Positions 58,224-62,469 of a stretch of DNA of 62,469 nt are shown here, piece by piece. Below the pieces are notes generated by a model. That model was not told the origin of the DNA and made no database searches. It was given only the letters and a program-made list of their open reading frames with translations. Positions within the stretch are counted from its first letter, which is position 1. Each line of letters opens with the position of its first letter. Made by a program: the position numbers and the translations under genes. Origin of the DNA: an uncultured Oscillibacter sp. (GTDB lineage: Bacteria > Bacillota > Clostridia > Oscillospirales > Oscillospiraceae). The DNA lies in the NCBI GenBank assembly GCA_950097265.1, contig CATNDJ010000012.1, positions 1 through 62,469 of the forward strand. Direction: 5' to 3'.

Positions 58224-60425
58224 TTACTTCCCCTTGGCCAGCCGCCAGCGAAGACCGGAATACCGCCTCTGCCGCTTGTCGTTGGCCGCCATGGCCCGGA
58301 TAGCCGCGTCGTCCCCCACCACCACCAGCAGCTCCTTCGCCCGGGTCAGAGCCGTGTACAGCACCCCCCGGACCATCAGGGAGGTGGGCGCGGGCATGGC
58401 CGCCAGCACCACGCAACGATACTCGCTGCCCTGGGACTTATGCACCGTCATGGCGAAGGCCAGGTCCACCTCGTTCAGCTGCTCCGCGCCGTAAACCGCC
58501 CGGCGGCCGTCGAAGTCCAGCTCCAGCCACTCGCCGGAGTCGTCGATTTTCACGATGCTCCCAACGTCCCCGTTGAACATCCCCGTGCCCACAGTTCCAT
58601 CTTCCTTCTCCCAAACCACGTCGTAGTCGTTCCGGGTCTGCATCACCCGGTCCCCCTCCCGGAAGAGCCGGTCGCCCCAGAGAAGTTCCCGCTTTTCCGC
58701 CGTTTTGGGGTTCAGCGCCTCCTGGAGCAGACGGTTTAGATTCGCCGTCCCGGCGGGGCCCTTCCGGGTGGGGGTCAGCACCTGAATCTGGTCCGCCGGA
58801 ACGCCCATGTTCCCCGGCAGGCGGGCCTTGCACAGCTCCACCAGGGTGCTCACCGCCCGCTCCGGGTCCCGGCGGCAGAGGAAGAAGAAGTCCCCCTGGT
58901 TGCTCTGGAGGTCCGGCGTTTTCCCCAGGTTCACGGCGTGAGCCGCCCGGATGATGGCGGACTGCTCCGCCTGGCGGAAGACCTCCCGGAGAAACACCGT
59001 CTCCACCCGCTCGCTGCGGATGAGGTCCGAGAACACGTTCCCCGGCCCCACGGAGGGGAGCTGGTCCGCGTCCCCCACCAGCACCAGCCTCGTCCCGGGC
59101 CGCAGGGCCCGGAGTAGCGCCGCGAACAGGGGCAGGTCCACCATGGAGGTCTCGTCCACAATGACGGCCCCGGCCTCCAGGGGCTCCTTCTCCGTCTTGG
59201 AGACGGTCACCTGCCGGGCGTCCTCGTTCCAGCTCATTCCCAGGAGCCGGTGGACCGTCTGGGCCTCCGCCCCGGTGAGCTCGCTCATGCGCTTGGCCGC
59301 CCGGCCCGTGGGGGCCGCCAGCACCACGTCCAGGCCCAGCTTCCGGAACAGGGCCGCGATGGCCCGGACCGCCGTCGTCTTCCCGGTGCCGGGGCCTCCG
59401 GTGAGGATCAGCACGTTTTCCCTCGCCGCCAGCTCCACGGCCTTGCGCTGCTGGGGGGAATAGGCGATGCCCTGGGCTTTCTCCAGCTCGTCCACCGTCC
59501 GGGCGGCGGAGACCCGGCCCTGGGGCTTCGCCGCCAGCAGGGCCTCCAGGCGCGCCTGGGCGGTGCGCTCCGCCTCCCACAGCCGCCGGAGGTAGCACGC
59601 GTCCACGTTAGCCACCCGCTCCTGGACCACCAGCCCCCGGTCGACGAGGGCGTCCAGGGCCAGCTCCGGCCCCTCCTCGGCGCACTGGAGGAGCTGGGCC
59701 GTGGCGGCGATGAGCTTCTCCCGGGGGAGAAAGACGTGGCCGTTATTTTCGTTGTGGCTCAGCTCGAAGCTCACCGCCGCCTGGAGCCGCGCCCCGCTGT
59801 CAGGCCCGAAGCCCAGGCTCATGGCGATTTCATCCGCCACGGAGAAGGCTACGCCGCAGTCGTCGGCGGCCAGCAGGTAGGGGTCCTCCCGGAGCTTTTC
59901 CAGGGCCGCGTCCCCATACTGCCGCCGCAGGCGCATGGCCAGCACCGGGGGCAGCTCGTACCGGGCCAGGAAGGCCATCAGCCGCCGGAGGCCCATGTGC
60001 TGGCGGAAGCTCTCGCCGATCTCCTGGGCCCGTTTTGCCGTAACGCCCCGCAGGCAGGTCAGCCGCTCCGGCGCGGTTTCCAGCACGTCGAAGGACTCCG
60101 GGCCGAAGCGGTCCACGATGTTCCGGGCCGTGGCGGGGCCCACGCCCTTCAAGACGCCGGAGGACAGGTAGCTGAACATCTCCTCCTCGTCCTCCGGCAG
60201 GCTGCGCTCCACCTCCGCCGCCCGGAGCTGCTCCCCGTGCTGGGGGTGGCGCTCCATCGCGCCGGTGACGCTCAGGCGTTCCCCGGGGGCGGCGCAGGGG
60301 ATGCAGCCCACAACGGTGACGGCCTCCCCTTCCTCGGTGAGGAGGCGGAGGACCGTGTAGCCGTTCTCGGCGTTTTGAAAGATGACGCTATGTATGACGC
60401 CTTCCCGGCAGATGAGCTCTTCCAT
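58224..60425 (-). CDS. recD2: RecD2-type DNA helicase
   Basis: 733 residues. N-terminal OB-like and helix-hairpin-helix region (SSGVLKGVGPATARNIVDRFG) typical of RecD2, then SF1B helicase motifs: Walker A LTGGPGTGKTTAV (about 345), VDETSMVD (II), VGDADQLPSVGPG (III), VHKSQGSEY and LYTALTRAKELLVVVGD (V, VI). A 5'-3' helicase working outside RecBCD in Firmicutes, in repair and fork maintenance. It is bracketed by two related small-RNA/peptide loci. Confidence 0.93.
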   Translation of the reverse strand: MEELICREGVIHSVIFQNAENGYTVLRLLTEEGEAVTVVGCIPCAAPGERLSVTGAMERHPQHGEQLRAAEVERSLPEDEEEMFSYLSSGVLKGVGPATARNIVDRFGPESFDVLETAPERLTCLRGVTAKRAQEIGESFRQHMGLRRLMAFLARYELPPVLAMRLRRQYGDAALEKLREDPYLLAADDCGVAFSVADEIAMSLGFGPDSGARLQAAVSFELSHNENNGHVFLPREKLIAATAQLLQCAEEGPELALDALVDRGLVVQERVANVDACYLRRLWEAERTAQARLEALLAAKPQGRVSAARTVDELEKAQGIAYSPQQRKAVELAARENVLILTGGPGTGKTTAVRAIAALFRKLGLDVVLAAPTGRAAKRMSELTGAEAQTVHRLLGMSWNEDARQVTVSKTEKEPLEAGAVIVDETSMVDLPLFAALLRALRPGTRLVLVGDADQLPSVGPGNVFSDLIRSERVETVFLREVFRQAEQSAIIRAAHAVNLGKTPDLQSNQGDFFFLCRRDPERAVSTLVELCKARLPGNMGVPADQIQVLTPTRKGPAGTANLNRLLQEALNPKTAEKRELLWGDRLFREGDRVMQTRNDYDVVWEKEDGTVGTGMFNGDVGSIVKIDDSGEWLELDFDGRRAVYGAEQLNEVDLAFAMTVHKSQGSEYRCVVLAAMPAPTSLMVRGVLYTALTRAKELLVVVGDDAAIRAMAANDKRQRRYSGLRWRLAKGK

Positions 60426-60460
60426 TTGGGCCGTCCTCTCTTTTCGCGTTTCGCGCGGAG

Positions 60461-60790
60461 TCAGATTTCCGCGATGATTTCCTCGGGGGAGACCAGGGCG
60501 GCGTTGCTTTCCCGGTCCGCCAGATACCGGGCCAGGGCCTGGGCGTCCGGAGTCAGGCCGCAGTCCGCCAGGAGGATTTTGGCTCCCGGCAGGCCCCCCT
60601 GAACCCGGCGGAGCTCCCGGACGTCGGCTTCCATGGCCAGGGCCTCCCCCCTCAGGGGCAGGACCAGCAGCAGGCCCGGGATGGCCGGGCGGCCGCCCAT
60701 GTGGAGCAGGGCTCCGGCGGCGGTCCAGACGATGGCAGTCAGGCCTACGGCGGACAGGAAGGCCAGGACGCCGTCTTGCAATAGCAGCAT
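60461..60790 (-). CDS. Hypothetical membrane-anchored protein
   Basis: 109 residues from the ATG at 60790 (GAGGTG at 8 nt). One or two hydrophobic segments in the first half (VLAFLSAVGLTAIVWTAAGA; AIPGLLLVLPL), then a cytosolic helical part (MEADVRELRRVQGGLPGAKI, LADCGLTPDAQALARYL). No family recognised. It is 35 bases upstream of recD2 and likely co-transcribed; a strong promoter just before it was not seen, so expression may come from the locus B promoter. Confidence 0.7.
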   Translation of the reverse strand: MLLLQDGVLAFLSAVGLTAIVWTAAGALLHMGGRPAIPGLLLVLPLRGEALAMEADVRELRRVQGGLPGAKILLADCGLTPDAQALARYLADRESNAALVSPEEIIAEI

Positions 60791-60851
60791 TTGAATCACC
60801 TCGGTTCAGCTTATGCGGAACCGGGTAATTCGGTTAGCCGTCCGGTTGGCC

Positions 60852-60879
60852 TTGACAAAGCGGCCGGTTTTGGTATAAT
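60852..60879 (+). promoter_or_regulatory. Promoter of small RNA B
   Basis: TTGACA, 16-bp spacer ending TTTTGG, TATAAT. Same hexamers as small RNA A, and downstream bases rGCATAgAAGG are also shared. Confidence 0.8.
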
Positions 60880-60885
60880 AGGCAT

Positions 60886-60977
60886 AGAAGGGCGCTGCCA
60901 CACGGCGGTCAGCCCTCACATGTCAACAAAGATCGTTGACCGCTTGGGTTCCGGCCAAGCGGTCAACACGCTTTTAT
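60886..60977 (+). ncRNA. Candidate small RNA B (antisense to small peptide B)
   Basis: Predicted from the promoter to a 13-bp hairpin (60935-60947 with 60955-60967) followed by ACGCTTTTAT, a fair intrinsic terminator. It covers the 3' end and stop codon of the minus-strand peptide B. The layout and 5' bases match small RNA A. Confidence 0.6.
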
Positions 60978-61049
60978 GGTAAGGAAGTGCATCGCCAATG
61001 CCGCGAATACCAAGTACCGCAGCAGGACGAGAACCTGCCTTTTCCACAT
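60963..61049 (-). CDS. Small peptide B, 28 residues (candidate membrane toxin-like peptide)
   Basis: Short frame with a near-perfect ribosome site (GAAAGGAGGTGGTGCGG before the ATG). The peptide has a basic start (WKRQ) and a single hydrophobic helix (VLVLLRYLVFAALAMHFLTI) and ends KAC, the shape of small membrane toxins of type I systems. It has its own promoter (TTGACA-N17-TAGGAT). The stop codon is inside the hairpin shared with the antisense RNA. No sequence similarity to peptide A. Confidence 0.6.
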   Translation of the reverse strand: MWKRQVLVLLRYLVFAALAMHFLTIKAC

Positions 61050-61127
61050 CCGCACCACCTCCTTTCGACCGAAATCTCAGGAGATGGGCCAACCGCCTTT
61101 TATGTAACAGCGTCCTTCTGGTATTTC

Positions 61128-61156
61128 ATCCTACCAGAAAGGGCGCTTTTTGTCAA
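61128..61156 (-). promoter_or_regulatory. Promoter of peptide B mRNA
   Basis: Minus-strand TTGACA, 17-bp spacer ending TCTGG, TAGGAT. Start expected near 61121, so the 5' end of the mRNA would include or border the outer arm. Confidence 0.75.
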
Positions 61157-61170
61157 ACTGGGACGGGGCC

Positions 61171-61383
61171 TTATCGCTCCTCGGACCGCCCCACCAAGTA
61201 GTCGATGCTCACCCCGAAGTGGTCCGCCAGCTTCCAGATATTTTCGAGATTAGGGAGGCCCGTACCTCTTTCATATATCTGGTAATGGGATTCTGCGATA
61301 CCTAAGGCGTTCGCAACCTGCACCTGCGTCTCACACTGTTCTTTCCGAAGTTCTCGAATCCTCGTCTTAAGTATAATTTCCAT
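61171..61383 (-). CDS. Xre-family regulator B
   Basis: 70 residues from the ATG at 61383. HTH core TQVQVANALGIAESHYQIYE, then GLPNLENIWKLADHFGVSID and YLVGRSEER. Shares the SVDYLVG/SIDYLVG end with regulator A. No strong ribosome site is seen before the ATG (AAGAAGGTATT only). It faces a divergent promoter with symmetrical sites and lies directly upstream of locus B. Confidence 0.85.
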   Translation of the reverse strand: MEIILKTRIRELRKEQCETQVQVANALGIAESHYQIYERGTGLPNLENIWKLADHFGVSIDYLVGRSEER

Positions 61384-61392
61384 AATACCTTC

Positions 61393-61421
61393 TTGACACC
61401 CTAAATTTTTAGTGCTATAAT
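61393..61421 (+). promoter_or_regulatory. Consensus promoter of the 72-residue protein gene
   Basis: TTGACA, 17-bp spacer, TATAAT: both hexamers perfect. The spacer contains CTAAATTTTTAG. Confidence 0.85.
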
Positions 61422-61442
61422 AGACACTATAAATATTTAGTG
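61401..61442. promoter_or_regulatory. Operator-like repeats in the regulator B intergenic region
   Basis: CTAAATTTTTAG (61401-61412) and CACTATAAATATTTAGTG (61425-61442) are both near-symmetrical and share the TTTAGTG half-site. They flank the -10, ideal for repression by regulator B. Confidence 0.6.
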
Positions 61443-61461
61443 AATTGAGAGGGGTCCCGTT

Positions 61462-61680
61462 ATGTCCGACTTCATGAAATGGCTCTACGCCAACTACATC
61501 AAGCCCCAGCTTGACGCCATTCCACGGGGAGACTACGAACCGGACTTCTACCTTTTGGAAGATGAAGTCGCCCCGGAGACCTGCGGCAGCTTCTCCAAAA
61601 CCCAGGAGTTCACCGCCGCCCACGCCTTCCTCCTGGGCCTCCGCACCGGACAGGGCCTGTCCGATTCCCTCCGGGTCTAG
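61462..61680 (+). CDS. Small hypothetical protein under regulator B promoter
   Basis: 72 residues, GAGAGGGG 7 nt before the ATG. Sequence MSDFMKWLYANYIKPQLDAI then an acidic centre (YEPDFYLLEDEVAPET) and a helical end (TAAHAFLLGLRTGQGL). No family recognised. A perfect promoter with operator-like repeats divides it from the Xre regulator, so the two probably form a regulator-target pair. It ends in a 4-base overlap with convergent ybeY. Confidence 0.75.
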   Translation: MSDFMKWLYANYIKPQLDAIPRGDYEPDFYLLEDEVAPETCGSFSKTQEFTAAHAFLLGLRTGQGLSDSLRV

Positions 61681-62165
61681 CGCGTAATCCCCAGCTCCGC
61701 CAGGATGGCCTCTTCCCGCGCCCGCATCTGCGCCTTCATCGGCCCCTCGTCCAGGTGGTCGTAGCCCAGCAGATGGAGCGTCGAGTGGACCGTCAGATAG
61801 GCCAGCTCCCTCCGGTTGGAGTGCCCGTACTCCTTGGCCTGGGCCGCCACGTGCTCCAGGGAAATCATCATGTCCCCCAGGGGCACCAGGCCCGTGCCGG
61901 GGTCCGCGTCCTCCGGGCCCGGGAGCTCCCCGGGTTCCAGGTCGAAGGCGGGGAAGCTCAGCACGTCCGTGGACTTGTCCACCTGCCGGGCCTCCCGGTT
62001 CAGCTCCCGGATCTCCGCGTCGCCGGCGACCAGCACGTCCACCTCGCAGGGGAAGTCCACCCCCTCCGCCGCCAGGGCCGTGCGGATGGCCCTGCGGATG
62101 AAAGCCCGCTGGCTGTCGTTCACCCCGGGGACGGCGGCGGTAACGGGGATATAATGCCGCTTCAT
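61677..62165 (-). CDS. ybeY: Endoribonuclease YbeY
   Basis: 162 residues with the zinc motif [11 protein letters not shown] (about 126-136) and the STDVLSFP segment. Single-strand RNase in 16S rRNA maturation and ribosome quality control. The start overlaps phoH by 4 bases, the usual phoH-ybeY order. Confidence 0.95.
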   Translation of the reverse strand: MKRHYIPVTAAVPGVNDSQRAFIRRAIRTALAAEGVDFPCEVDVLVAGDAEIRELNREARQVDKSTDVLSFPAFDLEPGELPGPEDADPGTGLVPLGDMMISLEHVAAQAKEYGHSNRRELAYLTVHSTLHLLGYDHLDEGPMKAQMRAREEAILAELGITR

Positions 62166-62469
62166 TTCCGCCGCCCCTTTCCCGGCTCCTTCCGCTGGGA
62201 GCGCTTCTCGTAGTCTTCATAGGCCTGTACAATTCTCTGGACCATGACGTGGCGGACTACGTCGGCGTTGGTCAGCTCGCAGATGCCGATGCCCTCCACG
62301 TTTTTAAGGACCCGCATGGCCTCCTTCAAGCCGGAGGTCTTGCCGTCCGGGAGGTCGATCTGGGTGGCGTCGCCGGTGATGACGATTTTGGACCCGAAGC
62401 CCAGGCGGGTGAGAAACATCTTCATCTGCTCCCGGCTGGTGTTCTGGGCCTCGTCCAGGATGATAAAGC
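62162..62469 (-). CDS. phoH: PhoH family ATPase, C-terminal part (5' end outside window)
   Basis: The frame stays open to the window edge, beginning [18 protein letters not shown], the PhoH Walker B region, then [20 protein letters not shown] and a basic C-terminus. The N-terminal Walker A lies outside. The internal Met at 62425 is not the start. PhoH proteins are RNA-linked ATPases commonly coupled to ybeY, as here. Confidence 0.93.
   Translation of the reverse strand, partial: FIILDEAQNTSREQMKMFLTRLGFGSKIVITGDATQIDLPDGKTSGLKEAMRVLKNVEGIGICELTNADVVRHVMVQRIVQAYEDYEKRSQRKEPGKGRRK

Larger units (their letters stand above)
60886..61119. repeat. Inverted arms bounding locus B
   Basis: AGAAGGGCGCTG (60886-60897) pairs with CAGCGTCCTTCT (61108-61119), one G-U in 12. 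Inner pair GGCGGT (60904-60909) / ACCGCC (61092-61097). Same nesting and spacing as locus A. Confidence 0.8.

Noticed and set aside
57921-61160. Interpreting the two repeated loci as insertion sequences or MITEs
   Set aside because: No transposase, no target-site duplication seen, and the inverted arms coincide with promoter starts and small-ORF leaders, which fits RNA structure better; mobility remains open.

Overview
The window looks like chromosome from a GC-rich, motile, endospore-forming Clostridia member, most like the Oscillospiraceae (Oscillibacter/Flavonifractor-type gut bacteria). This is inferred from flagellar and chemotaxis genes in Bacillus/Clostridium order (flgM-flgN-flgK-flgL-yviE-fliW-csrA), SpoVAC, LexA with a Gram-positive SOS box, S-layer homology (SLH) proteins, sigma-A-type promoters, strong GGAGG ribosome sites and very high GC. 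No rRNA, tRNA, CRISPR array, insertion sequence or prophage was seen.

Layout. 1-2.0 kb: the end of an unknown acidic protein and a Clp-like AAA+ ATPase. 2.1-14.2 kb (minus strand): a long gene run of FliK-like, FlhB-C-like, PilZ, two giant SLH proteins and a second PilZ. 14.3-18.9 kb: cheA-cheW-cheR-cheB. 19.0-25.3 kb: late flagellar operon behind a near-consensus sigma-D promoter, ending in fliW-csrA and a YjfB-like gene. 25.4-27.7 kb: lexA, secG and a secreted trypsin-like protease. 27.8-34.4 kb: deoC-deoD, a BMP-type nucleoside-binding lipoprotein and its ABC transporter. 34.5-40.4 kb: divergent pair of a YheO-like regulator plus PLP enzyme facing ygeY-ygeW-carbamate kinase. 40.5-41.6 kb: small SLH protein. 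41.8-48.0 kb: branched-chain amino acid operon with a Leu/Ile/Val-rich leader peptide and attenuator, two acetolactate synthases and ilvC. 48.0-57.6 kb: housekeeping and hypothetical genes (DUF815, thrH, DUF1015, third PilZ, spoVAC, hemW, CmpB-like, mreB, comFC). 57.6-61.7 kb: recD2 flanked by two related small-RNA/small-peptide loci, each beside a Xre-type regulator. 61.7 kb to the end: ybeY and phoH.

How the genes fit together. Nucleosides taken up by the BMP/ABC system could be split by DeoD and DeoC. The neighbouring yge-type genes would use nitrogen-rich ureido compounds, giving carbamoyl phosphate and then ATP. The PilZ genes beside FliK-like and SLH genes suggest c-di-GMP control of surface or motility. 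FliW/CsrA and FlgM are the usual late-flagellar checkpoints.

The most novel-looking content is the pair of loci at about 57.92-58.17 kb and 60.85-61.16 kb. Each has a promoter-driven plus-strand RNA with a 13-bp hairpin, a tiny minus-strand ORF (27 or 28 codons) with a strong Shine-Dalgarno site, and outer arms that can pair end to end. This resembles type I toxin-antitoxin organisation, with the same RNA frame carrying two unrelated peptides. Second is a peptide-mediated attenuator for ilv genes, where Firmicutes usually use T-boxes.
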